Shown here one piece after another: positions 51,619-62,436 of a stretch of 64,000 nt of DNA. Positions within the stretch are counted from its first letter, which is position 1; each line of letters opens with the position of its first letter. A program made the translations under genes and the position numbers. Below the pieces are notes generated by a model. The model had not been told where the DNA came from, made no database searches, and saw only the letters and a program-made list of their open reading frames with translations. The stretch comes from Solicoccozyma terricola (lineage: Eukaryota > Basidiomycota > Tremellomycetes > Filobasidiales > Piskurozymaceae): the NCBI GenBank assembly GCA_001600875.1, contig BCLD01000014.1, positions 587,475 to 651,474 of the forward strand, given 5' to 3'.

Positions 51619-52581
51619 TCATTTCCCATTCTCGCCTTTCTCCTTCTTCTCCTTCTTCTCCATCATTTCCGCTCGTCTTCGTTTGACCAGTTCTAATTTC
51701 GCTTTTAGCGAGGTGACACGTTGATCTGCGTCTTCCCTATGAGCCAAGAAGACGATTAGTTTCACAGCTAGTTAAACCCGAATAGCATGTTAAAACTCAC
51801 TGTGCACGTTGTTCATCCATCAACCTGTCCATAATTTCCTCCTTTTCTTCTCTTTCCTCCCTTCTTCTCCTATCTCCCTCTGTTTCCTCCTCTTCCTCTT
51901 TCCCATCACCACCACCAGTTGTCTGACTATTCGCTGGTAGATTTCGCATCGGAGCTGCTTCATAGGAGACCTGAGTTTCCGGTTGGGAAGGTTTGTACAT
52001 TTTTTGGCGGGGTGGTGCTGCAGATGCTGTTTTTTCCTCGGTCGTGTTGGGTGTTGTGATATCAGCTGCAATCGAGGAAAGGAAAGAATCGAGTTCCGCA
52101 TCGATAGCTGGTGCCGGTGCTGATGCTGGTGGTTCATCTATGTTTTCATCATCTGCCGTTGTCGTCATCTCGACGCTCGGACCGACATCCACGCTCGCAA
52201 CGTCATCCAACCGTCTTCTCTTTCCTCCTCGATCGTCAACATCTGCTGCTCCTTTCCGTGCTACGGTGTCTTCAATTTTCTTGAATCGGGTGAGTGCTTG
52301 TCGATGTTGTTTTGATGCTGAATGGGATTCCCAGTGTTTTACTGGAGGATATAAGATGAGATGAGCTGATGGGTTCAAGGGCCGTATCACTCAGAGAGCA
52401 GAGAGAGGGACGTACTACCAGCGAGTTGACAGAGCGTGCACTTCAGTGTGCCTCCTGCTGTCATCGTTGCATGCTGAGGAAGACTCCCTGCCTGAGAAGG
52501 AGCAGGTCGAGAGAGCGAGGTGTTGATAGATGCGGTGGAGGAGGTGGCTTTATGGTCTCGCAAGAGTGAACGTGCGTCCAT
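51619..52581 (-). CDS. ZNF830/CCDC16-type zinc finger protein
   Basis: Three exons (52419-52581, 51801-52341, 51619-51736) give 273 aa. Start MDARSLLRDHKA is typical of the family. A matrin/U1-type C2H2 finger is split by intron 1: Cys48, Cys51, His61, His67 (CTLCQLAVKHWESHSASKQH). Then RFKKIEDTV, an NLS (GKRRRLDD), a conserved ELDSFLSSI patch, and a C-terminal coiled coil (EEKEEIMDRLMDEQRAQ, KAKLELVKRRRAEMMEKKEK). ZNF830 homologues associate with the spliceosome/cell-cycle and genome stability. Sequence and layout fit well; function here by homology. Confidence 0.85.
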
Positions 52582-52800
52582 GTTGAATGAGAGCTGTGTA
52601 GTGCTTTTGGCTGATGTAGAAGAGGGTGCGCGGTAACTCGAGGTGGTAGTTGGGTTGTTGGTTGGCGGAAATACACGTCACAACGCATCAACGGGTTAGT
52701 AACCCTTACAGCATCTGAACAGGATATGGGTTACACTCGACGACCACAACACCACCAACACCAACACCGCATACCGCTCACCATAATTTTGCCCAGAATA
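52582..52800. promoter_or_regulatory. divergent promoter, ZNF830-like and PD-(D/E)XK-like genes
   Basis: 219 bp between start codons (or 144 bp if the ATG at 52726 is used). No motif claimed. Confidence 0.45.
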
Positions 52801-54476
52801 ATGGAGATGAAACCGAAGCCCATCCCTCTGCAAGTCGATAATTACTTCATTCGATGGACTGATCTTGGAAAATCTTGCCTGGCATGGGCTGAGTTTGTCC
52901 CGCTTCGAAATGAACTGGCCAAATATCGTCCTGGAGCGGATGCTCCAGCTGAAGAGTCACTGAACATGATTTTACTCAACTCAATATCATCTATGGCCAT
53001 CCTCGAGACCACGATGGACAGGTGTATTTCGATAAGCAGGCCAACGACTTTGGGTGATCTCCATGACGGCAAGTGTTGGACCGACACCGCGTTCTACAAC
53101 TTCTGCCCCAAAAGTGTCTCGAAGAGGACAATGAGAAGCAGAAGGCCGGGAAAGACGTTGCGGATTTAATGGGAGAAAGTGCAACTGAAGCCCAGGAGGG
53201 CGGTACGGCCAAATCACCCACACGCGCCAGCGCAACATCTCTCGGGCCAATCAGTCCTGACGGATTGATCTCATGGAAGAAATCGGATCCAAAGCATCCG
53301 CACGCTACGTTGGTAATTGAGTGCAAAGCTTTGACCCGGAATGATGTGGATAGCATCCATTGCTGGACCAGAGAACACAAGGGTGGCCTCGCACAGGCGA
53401 TATGGTACCTACTGTTGTGTTATTCCGTTTGTAAAACTAGGTTTGGTCTACTCGTCATCAACAACGCATTTAGAAGAATTCTGATCGACGAGGACGGTTC
53501 AATATTATTGGAAACCAGCGACGGAGCGAAACCGCCTCTGGAAACACCTTTCGAGGAGTGCGGTTTCAACAGAGAGGATATGCCCTCCGTACTTTCTACA
53601 GAACCAATCACCTCTGAAGAAGACGTTCGACCTGGCACGCCTCAGTATCGATTATGGCTGTTCCTTGTCATTGGTCTTATGGCGGCACAGGAAGGCGCTA
53701 TCAGCGGGTCATGCTGCTCCCCGTCTGCCAAGGAGAAAGACGGCGATGAAGCTGTCGAGTATGAGGAACGGGAAGAGAAGAGGAGGAAAGGTAAGGTGAA
53801 GGAAGAGATCTCCCTTCAACCGGAAGGAGAGGGGACGGATAATGAGTTGGAGAGAAAGGAGATCGAGAGGGATAAGGTGAAGAGGAAGAAGAGGAAACTA
53901 TCTGCTAGCGAAAGACCGCCTTTTCCGCGCAAGCATGGAGGTCCGCGGGGTGGTGGAGGCGGTGGAGCGGGTGGGGGCGGTGGACGTGTTGGTGGTGATG
54001 GAGGGGGGCAAGGTTACCGGGATGTCAAAACAAGTCGAAGTGGAGGACCATCTACGAGTGGTCCTGCAGGAAATACACGCTCTAGATCTGGGACTGGTAC
54101 TGTACAACATGAATCTGCGGAAGAGAATGGACAGGCTTCTTTGGTTAAAACGTGGAGAGAGACTATACGTGCTGACTACCCTCTGGAGGAGGTGAAGGGT
54201 GATGAACTGAAGACGATGGTGGGTTCCGGAGTGGACGAGTCCCTTTGGGACCACAAAGTAGAGCCAAACGACGACGACGATGAAGACGAAGACGACGATC
54301 TACCGACGGAGGGTGCAGATGCGTATTTCAAGTACTCGCGAGGCACCAACGCGATTCGGCGACTGAAGAGTCTGGGGAGGAGAGGTATGGTGAGGATCAA
54401 GTTGGTGTCATCTGATGAGCTGGACGTGCTGGTGGATACGCACCATAGAGCGCTGCATGCTAAGCTGGTAGGGTGA
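52801..54476 (+). CDS. PD-(D/E)XK-like nuclear protein, unassigned
   Basis: Two exons (52801-53023 and 53074-54476) give 541 aa; an in-frame ATG at 52726 would add 25 residues. The 50 nt intron joins a helix TTMDR to LLDRHRVLQLLPQK; without it the two frames are unconnected. Residues about 136-159 carry the nuclease-like signature: SPDGLISW (Asp137), ATLVIECKAL (Glu157, Lys159). The following segment (HKGGLAQAIWYLLLCYSV, RFGLLVINN) fits the core alpha/beta fold of restriction-type endonucleases. The rest is disordered: Lys-rich nuclear signals (KVKRKKRKLS), a Gly-rich block, an acidic stretch and an Arg-rich C-terminus. Relation to a named family could not be decided. Biological role unknown; activity inferred from motif only. 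Confidence 0.62.
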
Positions 54477-55038
54477 TACTGATAGTCAGTGTCAGGGCCA
54501 AGGGACGGTGGGTGGCGACGCGTATGTCACGTGCCGCCACGCGGTGTCTGTCCCGAGACGAGACGAGACGAGGTCCGGGCGCGACGCGACTGCGGTTGGG
54601 GCCTCTGCTATTGTTGGGTGAGACAACATCCTCATCGTCCTCATCGTAGTCGTCGTAGTCATCTCCAGCAGTGGCAGAGAGAGCACTTCCACACGGACAT
54701 ATCCAACACACCACCGTCTCTACCTATCCACTCGACCACACCGTTCACCGTTGGACCGTTGACCGTTCACCAGTCACCTGTCGACGCGTGCAGAAAGGAT
54801 ACGTAGGTACCTGTATGGACATTCATCCACAAACATTCAGACCGCATGCCTCACTCACTCTCATCTGCACTTCCATACCCCATCGAATAGACTTTCCCAC
54901 CTCAACCACCTCGAACGAGACCAAGTGAACCCCCCCTACCCCTACCCCTACCCCCACCCACCACGCGGTTCAAGTCAACAAAGGACCCTTCAACCGACCT
55001 CCCTATCCAAACTTCCCCATCTAATTAATCATTTCACG
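54477..55038. other. intergenic with CCCCTA units
   Basis: Contains three to four CCCCTA units at about 54932-54955, TAGGGG on the other strand, just upstream of a secreted protein gene. No ORF supported. Confidence 0.5.
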
Positions 55039-56546
55039 ATGACTCGTCCCACTCCACTTCTCCTACTCGTCCTCATCTTGTCAGTCGTAGGTACAACCAT
55101 CGCTAACCCTCAAATCGCCGCAAACGGTCGTCAACATCGTGTTATCATAAAGCGAGCAGGAGCTTCATTGGAGAATATATCAATAACTTCGACCCAAGAA
55201 TCTACTTCTACTACGCAATCTGTCATTAGTACTAGTAGTAGTACTGCAGTGACCAGTGGTAGTATTGTAAGTGTCTGTGTGTGGAGATGTGGGGGTGTAT
55301 GAATGGGGGTCTGCGATATAGGAAAGGAAGCTGATCGGTTGGCGCATTCGCGTGGTTTAGACATCGCTTTCGAGCTCGAATGTGGTGTCCTCTACATCAA
55401 GTGAAGCTGCAGTCACATCGTCATCCAGTGAGGCGTCTGTCTACATGCATGCCAGGGTCATCACCCCACTAAATCAGACTACTGAAAACTTTTTCTTCCT
55501 TTCTTCCTTTCCCATTCGTTATAGGCGCTGTTCCAAGCTCATCCACCAGCAGTGTTTCCTCTTCTTCCAGTGACATTGTCCAATCTGTTTCATCTACTGA
55601 TTCAACATCGAACACCGACTCTATCACACAACAAAGCACCGCAAGTTCAACAGGATCAACAACCTCGAACCCTATTCGGATAACTCAAACGACAAAAACA
55701 ACAACTTCATCAAAGGGAGCATCTACGACTTATGTTTCTGGGAATTCGCAAAATGCAACGAAGAGTGGAGGGTTGAGTAAAGGAGCGATTATTGGGATTG
55801 TGGTAGGGGGGATAATCGTCTTGATTGCGATTGGATGGACTTTGTTTAGGAAATTGAAATTGAAACCGACGAGGAAGTTTGATGTGAGTGGGGGGGAACA
55901 TAGAGGAGGGACTGAGGTCCCGGTTGGAATCAATGAAAAATACTAATCCCTCTCCGATCCTTACCACCCCCCTTCATTCCTCCAGACACGCAAAAAACCC
56001 GTCGATTTCTCACCTGCTAATCTCCCCGACCCATTCTTTGAAAAAACATCTCGTCGACCAACTTCCATCGATTCAACTTCATCAGCTGATCGTGCACGTC
56101 GACAATACGTTTCCGAACTTGACGCATACGAACAACAACAACACGTTGGACCTGATGCTTACCCATTAAACGATTCTCTAGTACCAGGTGTACCAGCACA
56201 TGACTTTACAGCTGGACCTGCAGCGTCATATCCACCATATGGAACAGTTCCTCCTCATCCTCATCAATACGATGAATATGAAACTGGATATGCGAATTTA
56301 CAAAGAGGTCCATCGAATGGAGCGGAATACGCAGGCGTTGGAGCAGGTGGTGGAGTTCAACCGTATCCAGCGTATGGCGTCGGTGTCGGTGGTGGTGGTT
56401 ATCCTCAAGAAGGATATCCTCCTCAGGCTTATGATCATGGGTATCATGATGATGGCTCAATGCCAGTCGGTAGTGAAGGTTTAGGTAGACCGACACAAGG
56501 TGCTGGTCCGTATTATGCGGCGACTCATTTTGCTGGTGGACATTGA
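55039..56546 (+). CDS. Ser/Thr-rich single-pass membrane protein
   Basis: Four exons (55039-55266, 55361-55427, 55525-55883, 55986-56546) give 404 aa. Signal peptide (MTRPTPLLLLVLILSVVGTT), a Ser/Thr-rich outer segment of about 160 residues that should be heavily O-mannosylated, one membrane helix at about 186-206 (AIIGIVVGGIIVLIAIGWTLF), then a basic stop-transfer (RKLKLKPTRK). The cytosolic tail has KKPVDFSPANLPDPFFEKTS, RRQYVSELDAYE and a Pro/Gly/Tyr-rich C-terminus with YP repeats. The layout is like fungal wall-stress sensors (Mid2/Wsc type) but no sensor ectodomain Cys motif is present, so function is inferred only. The exon 2 donor (TCATCCA then GTGAGG) is preferred because it restores frame. 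Confidence 0.75.
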
Positions 56547-57045
56547 GAGGGAGTCGGATGGGGAACGGGAAAAGAGAGGGGGGGNNNNNNNNNNNNNNNN
56601 NNNNNNNNNNNNNNNNNNNNNNNNNNNNNNNNNNNNNNNNNNNNNNNNNNNNNNNNNNNNNNNNNNNNNGGGGAGGGGGGTGAGAGGAGGTCGGGGAAGC
56701 TCAGTCGCTTTTGATAATTGGACACTTTCCTCTGGGGACTTGACCTCTTGATAGGATAGTACAAATTTGGCTTTTTTTATCTCTTCTTTTTGTTTTCTTT
56801 TCAAGGACCGATACATTTCGGGGAAATGTATGTAATCCCTTTTTCATTTCTTGTTCTATGTGGATATTGCAATCGTACGCTCAAGGACGACTGGACGGAC
56901 GTCCTGGTCTCGTCATCACAAGACATCTATTTTCGTACATTTTTTTAATTAACTTGTAACATCAATCAATCCCGACCCTCATCCTGAGGTAAAGAGCCGG
57001 TAAATTGGGTTCCTTTTGCCCTGCCCTGCATTTATATATCTCCTT
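56547..57045. other. convergent intergenic with gap
   Basis: 3' flanks of the membrane protein gene and of PA28, with an 85 N gap inside a G tract. No gene seen. Confidence 0.6.
56585..56669. other. assembly gap (85 N)
   Basis: Run of N bounded by G homopolymer on both sides. Confidence 0.99.
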
Positions 57046-58270
57046 TTAGTGCCAAGTGTCTCGTTGACCTTTCGGTTCACAGATCTGGACAAGGGAGTTT
57101 GCATTCAGTGACGAGGACGGGAGGGGGGAAAAAGGACGACGCCCAAACCTCCACTCACCTTCCCCCAATTACGTTGAAAGATACCCATCACTTCGAGATA
57201 CTTGCTCTGAAGTAACATGACGAGTTGTCTCCTGTAAAGTTCCCACCATGACCATCAACATTTGCATCCAAATTGGTTCATCTTTGCTCAATAGAACGAC
57301 AACTCACGCTCCGAAAACCTCGACTTTGTCTCCTTCCTCGAGTGCTAATCCCCGATCTTCAATTCCCGGTGCTCGAAGATACTGTCTTGCTAACGCTGCT
57401 CGATTTTGTCTCGCGGTGGTTAGGTAGTTGCAGCAATCTGAACCGAGGTTATGTAGGGAGTTTAAAGAGGATAATGCCATTTCTTGGATCTCGACACCTT
57501 TGGCGACCGGAAAAAAAAGATTGTGAGAATGCTCAAGTCGGAATAGCTTTTTTTTTTTTGGTGAGGGCGGAGAGAGAGGACTTACCGGTGTTGTTACCCT
57601 CTTCTACTGCGGGTGTTACGGTGAACAACCACATCCGAAGTGCCATCTACGAGATCATCGAGCGTGATGTTAGAGCGACATGGACCTACCCCGATTGACC
57701 TGCTGCAACTCACACAAACCGCTAATACATCCTCTCCTTCCTTGCCCAACATCTCTCCGATGGTTTTGTACACCGGATTCGTCTTAAGTCCAGTCCTCAA
57801 GCTCTTTTCTTCATGTTCATCGTCGTCTTCGCCTTTGGTCGTCTCTTTGGTTTCCCCGTCGACGATGCCGTTTGCCTTTTCAGAGGGAGATTGGACTCGT
57901 TCGGTTGGAATGTGTGATGGGAGTGTGAGGATGGTCAAGTCGGGAATAGTGGTAGGGTTGGAAGGGTGAAATGGGGATGTGATGGATTTGAAGGATTCGA
58001 TTGTTTCGCCTAGGGATCTGGTAGTACTCTCCACATTTATCAAAATCAGCTGGCTGTCGTGAGGAGGAGGAGAGTGGATGATCGTGGATACGTACAGGAT
58101 CTTTGCGGGGAATGTTTCGAACACGGCTGCTTTCGCTTGGATAGAGAGCTCTTTCTTGTGAGACTGTGATGGAGTATACCGTTCTACATGAGCTCCGATT
58201 CGTTACACTCGAGCAAAGCATCACCCATGCTGACCTCCATCCTCTCGGCATATGCGTTTGCTGCATCCAT
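57046..58270 (-). CDS. PA28/REG proteasome activator
   Basis: Seven exons (58235-58270, 58096-58163, 57714-58053, 57586-57646, 57308-57497, 57159-57231, 57046-57084) give 268 aa, close to REG gamma (254). The N-terminal helix AERMESHKKELSIQAKAA with VFETFPAKIL matches the PA28 N-domain. A variable charged linker follows; then the C-domain activation region VCMALRMWLFTVTPAVEEGN with GVEIQEMALSSL, and the last helices (YLTTARQNRAALARQYLR, RQLVMLLQSKYLEVMG). PA28 heptamers cap the 20S proteasome without ATP. The first donor is GTCAGC and the third exon follows a 42 nt intron. The last short exon (ICEPKGQRDTWH) is the least sure; the C-terminal docking residues of animals are not conserved. Confidence 0.85.
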
Positions 58271-58542
58271 TGCTCGTAGGGTATCGACCGTGTGTTGTTT
58301 TGAGCTCTCTGGAATGGTAGCGCTGTGGGAGTACGATATGAGCAGTCACCCTGTCCTCACTTCAATGGATACTAGTCGTCTGACTGTGAGTGAATTGTCG
58401 ATGATGCTGCGAACAAGAGATCTTTGGTTGAAAATGTTGGAAACGAGTTACTCGGACTTGCTCGTGATCAACAGCAACAGCAACAGCATGACGCACGCAG
58501 ACCACATACAACACCGCACACAGCAGCCATCGACAGCATTAC
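58271..58542. promoter_or_regulatory. divergent promoter, PA28 and PIG-U
   Basis: 272 bp between start codons. Includes a short (CAACAG)n run. No factor site claimed. Confidence 0.5.
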
Positions 58543-60707
58543 ATGGCCACCACATCGCCATCCCCATCCCCATCCCCACAGCCACCTCACCTCCCAGCAT
58601 CCGTCTCCCATCTCTTCATCGCCGCAGCCGTCCTTGCTCGACTCGCTGCTTTCCAATGGACAGGTCTGCCAGGCGTACTGGAAGGGAGGGAAGAGTTGTG
58701 CACTCCGTTGAGTGGTATTGAACATTGTCAGTACACTCCTCTGAACTCAGGGATGGTACTGGGAGTTTCATAGAGATCACTTACCTCTATACAAACATTC
58801 CCAGTGCAAGAGGGTGTATACATATGGGAGAGAGGTTTGAATCCTTATGAAGGCAGCTCATTCCATGTCGTACGTTTCCTTGTTGCACCGTCTTTCAGTC
58901 CATGCCTAATCATCCGAAAGTCGCTTGACGCAGTCTCCACTCTACCTCATTCTCTTCTCCTCCCTTTCTCCCTTTCTGTCGTCCCTCTTATGGACATCAG
59001 CGGATCTCATCAGTGCATATGCTCTCTCAGAGATATGGAATTCAAGATTGAGAGACGATGTCGGTGGAAGCACAGGTGGTGTGGGCGTTAGTGTAAGATG
59101 GTTGAGGAAATGGGGGAAAGATTGGAGTTGGAATATCATGCTCTTGTTCGTCAACCTCTATTCGAACACCCTTACCCATTCTAAACTTCGTACGCTTACC
59201 ATTCTCTCCTCTCGTCGATATAGATATCTACTTAATCCTTATGCAATCCTTACATGCCTCTCTCGTTCCACCACAACTCTTAATAACGCCCTTATTCTAC
59301 TCAGTATCATGTTCGCAATCCAACGTATGTACTCTTGCCTACCTATACCATGGACGGAATCACATCTAAAGCTGATGTGAATATTCAATCCATCCACAGG
59401 AAATACACCAATGATGCTTTATTTCCTCTCTCTCGTCTCATTCATCGACTTGTACCCTATTCTTCTCCTTCCATCATTAATACTCGTCCTCCTTGAAAGT
59501 GGCAGCTCAAGAAAAGGCACGACGGTGAAGGCTGTTGGTGTCATCCTGTTAGGATTGAGCTCTTTCTTCATAACGTGGATAGCCGTGGTCTGGTTAGCTC
59601 TAAAAGATTGGACTTGGGTTGAACGAACATGGTTAACGATGTACGTTACCTGGCTTGCCTCTCTGTGTGTCGAAACCTTTCCCCCCCCAAGCAATAAATC
59701 TAACCGAAAACGATCCTTGCAAAAACGGCATGCTGTTGATATACTGTGACCCAGATTGACGGTATCAGACTTGACTCCGAATGTAGGACTTTGGTGGTAT
59801 TTCTTCACGGAGATGTTTGATCATTTTAGATCGTTCTTCATTGGGGTTTTCCAGGTAGGTCCGGGTTGGCGGGCTGTTAGGTCTTCCTGGTCATACTGGC
59901 TTAGGAGGACTGAGCTGAATGGTGATGCGACGTGTGCTGATGTCTTCTTCTTCTAGTTGCATTTGGTGGTTTATATCGCACCATTGTGTATTCGATTACG
60001 GTGAGTTTTCTCGTTTGCAAAATCTGCTGATTGCCGCCGCCCCGGAGGGGCTTTTCTAACTATCATCCGTTCGTAACATTCCAGAAATCAACCTCTTCTA
60101 GCGACGACGATCGTACTTGGAATCATCTCTACCTTTAAATCTTATCCTACACTTGGAGATGCATCCCTATGGATTGGCATGATTGGTGTTTTTCCTGATT
60201 TATGGCATCGTATGTCTGAGAGATCTCCCGTTGTTGTTGTCTTTCGCCTCACGAACTCGTACTCATGCACGTCATTTGTCCTCCCTACCCCCCCCCCCCC
60301 CCCCCCCCCTCGGCGGCGTTGGCGCAGAACTTCGATATCCGCTCCTTACAATCACCCTTCATCTATACACTATTATCCTCCTTCCACTCCTACACGACCT
60401 GTGGCTGGTATCAGGGACAGGAAATGCCAATTTCTTTTACGCTGCGACGTTGGTTTATGGATTAGGATGCGGGATGGGTATTGTGGATTTGTTAAATGCG
60501 GGATTGAGAGTTGAATATGAGAGGAAGGTGATGGTGATGATGGAGGAGCAGGAGCAGGAGCAGGAGCAGGCGCAGGTGGAGGGGAGTGGGAGTGGGAGTG
60601 GGAGGGAGAGTGAGAAAGGAGTAAAGCAGGTGCAGCAGGTGAAGCCGGTGAAGGAGATGACGTTGGAGGATCTGGGATTAACGATTGTACAGTATACACA
60701 TATATGA
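58543..60707 (+). CDS. GAB1: GPI transamidase subunit PIG-U
   Basis: Eight exons (58543-58726, 58805-58869, 58934-59324, 59400-59640, 59755-59854, 59957-60000, 60085-60209, 60328-60707) give 509 aa. Multi-pass ER membrane protein with family landmarks: [120 protein letters not shown] (Gab1/Cdc91) is part of the complex that attaches GPI anchors. The C-terminal tail (after about 440) is a low-complexity (EQ)n and SG-rich segment not shared with the family, built from GAGCAG and GGGAGT repeats. Intron 7 has C22. The first donor is GTCAGT. Confidence 0.93.
60288..60309. repeat. C22 tract in PIG-U intron
   Basis: 22 C on the sense strand in intron 60210-60327. Confidence 0.95.
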
Positions 60708-60982
60708 GCATTTTTTTGTCTACGTCGTTGTTTCACCGATCCCGATAGCGTCAAATCGTCAAGGATTCGACTAGAGACAATCAGATAATATTTTTTTTGG
60801 CTGATTCATTCTCAGTTAAAGCCTCGAAGAAAACAGCTCGGTAAGGTAGTATGTGCAAATTGACAATTTGTATTCCATATTGAAGCCATATAAGCAGAAA
60901 GAACACCCAGCCTAAGGAAAATTCTAACGAATCATGACTCTCCCATTCTCTCTTCATGCAAGTCCCATCTGAGTGCGACCAT

Positions 60983-62192
60983 TTAGTGAGCTGTTTTCAC
61001 AAGAAGAAAAGAAAATTGGATTAATGAAATGCGGTTTGGGTAGGAGGAAGAGAAAGAAAGAAAAAAAGAATGAATGTACCTTCTGGAGTCTTCTCGATGT
61101 ATTCGATAGCTGCGCAAGTGAAAAATTAAAGGATCAACCACAATGAGACGTCAGCTTTCTACTCGGTAGCATCATTGGATATTTCTTGATTTAGCGAGGG
61201 ATCACGTTCATATCCTAGGTCCCGTCAATGACGGTATCGCACGCTATGTCTCGATGTGAAGAGACATATCGATTTCGTGGCCTTACTCCCAGCTTTGATC
61301 ACCAGATTGACTTTTTGTCATCCAGTTACCTCCTAACCTCGGGCGCGTAAAACCACCACACCATGATCACCACTTATCCTCCGTTTTTTCTTTCTTTCCC
61401 AATTCTTAATAAACCCAACAACTTTCTATTGATTCCCATGACCTCCAACCTCCAACCTGCACATCCAACCACTATCTATTTTCTCCACTCACCTTGAGCA
61501 ACAGTACCAATAGCATCAGCTTCCTCATCTGGTATCTCGATAGCGAATTCTTCTTCGATCGCCATGACGACTTCTACTGCGTCGAGGGAATCTAATCCGA
61601 GGTCGGTGGTGAATGAGGAAGTTGGGGTGAGCTGATGGGATGGGGAGTTGGGGTGGGCGGGGCGAGCGGGTGGGGGTGGGGGTTGGGGGGGGTGGAGTGT
61701 AGGAGGTATTAAAAGTGGGAGAGAGAAGGGAAAAAGGGGTGGTTAGTTGATTTTATTCAGTTTTTTCGGTACAAAACACTGCGATGTATCGATAGAGCGG
61801 TGGTCTGCATGTACTGGAGCAGATATTGGAAATACCATCGAAAAAAAGGAAAAGAAAAAAAAAACTTTCCAAACACCTTTTCGAATTGGATCACGTTGAC
61901 GTATAAATCCGACGTTTTCATCTACCCATGTCCATAATTCTCATGGCCAACCCTTGCCATTCCCTTCAGCCTTCGAATCATTTCTACCACACAAACTCAC
62001 TTTACCACCATCAACCTTCTCAAAGCTCTTCAAGACGTCCAACACCCTCGATTGGATATCACTCCTTGACAGTCCAGCAGCAGCAGAGTAGGCTCTCCAT
62101 CGGTTGAGGGAAGCTGCAGATACGGAGGTGGTTGGAAGTGCTGTTGCGCGGAGGGCGGTTGCGCGAAGGGTGGGGAGGATGGAGCGGAGCAT
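60983..62192 (-). CDS. ACP1: mitochondrial acyl carrier protein
   Basis: Four exons (62001-62192, 61493-61631, 61080-61109, 60983-60990) give 122 aa. A basic mitochondrial targeting region ([20 protein letters not shown]) precedes the ACP domain: [16 protein letters not shown], then [20 protein letters not shown] with Ser79 as the phosphopantetheine site, [20 protein letters not shown], and the last helix [12 protein letters not shown]. It carries acyl chains for mitochondrial fatty acid/lipoate synthesis and is a complex I and Fe-S assembly partner. Introns 1 and 2 are long (369 and 383 nt) against a local norm near 70; the final coding exon is only 8 nt. It is divergent from the bL17m gene. 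Confidence 0.93.
61221..61267 (-). other. pair of hairpins in ACP1 intron 2
   Basis: Inside intron 2 (61110-61492): a 5 bp stem CCGTC/GACGG at 61222-61234 and a 7 bp perfect stem ATGTCTC/GAGACAT at 61246-61267 with an 8 nt loop. A nine-base direct repeat TGATCACCA occurs at 61296 and 61364. No C/D or H/ACA box set could be completed, so no RNA class is assigned. Confidence 0.4.
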
Positions 62193-62436
62193 GGTGGGAC
62201 AGAGGAGATGGTGTGATGTGTGGATGTGGTGGATGGGTGAGTTGACGGGGTGAGTACATGAGATCGATGTCGATGTCACCGACGGGTTGAACCAGATGAG
62301 ACCTCTTTCTTGTTTTTCGCACGATGGGTCAGTCAGCCGGGGCAAGGGAAATGTTGCAACAGGGGTGGGTGGTGGGACAGCTCCCATCGTTGCATCAACA
62401 TACACACACCGACTACAGCACACCACACCGCCCATC
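62193..62436. promoter_or_regulatory. divergent promoter, ACP1 and bL17m
   Basis: 244 bp between the starts of two mitochondrial-protein genes facing away, so shared control is possible. No site named. Confidence 0.5.

Noticed and set aside
53020..53080. Frameshift in the PD-(D/E)XK-like gene
   Set aside because: A 50 nt intron (GTATTT...GGCAAG) joins the frames cleanly into a continuous helix.
54932..54955. Telomere-like CCCCTA units
   Set aside because: Only three to four units, lacks the TTAGGG/TTAGGGG form, and lies between ordinary genes; treated as a microsatellite.
54960..54980. tRNA B-box-like GGTTCAAGTC
   Set aside because: No matching A box, acceptor stem or cloverleaf around it.
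59190..59223. Possible 34 nt intron in PIG-U (GTACGC...TATAG)
   Set aside because: Removing it breaks the frame, while reading through keeps a continuous family-like sequence.
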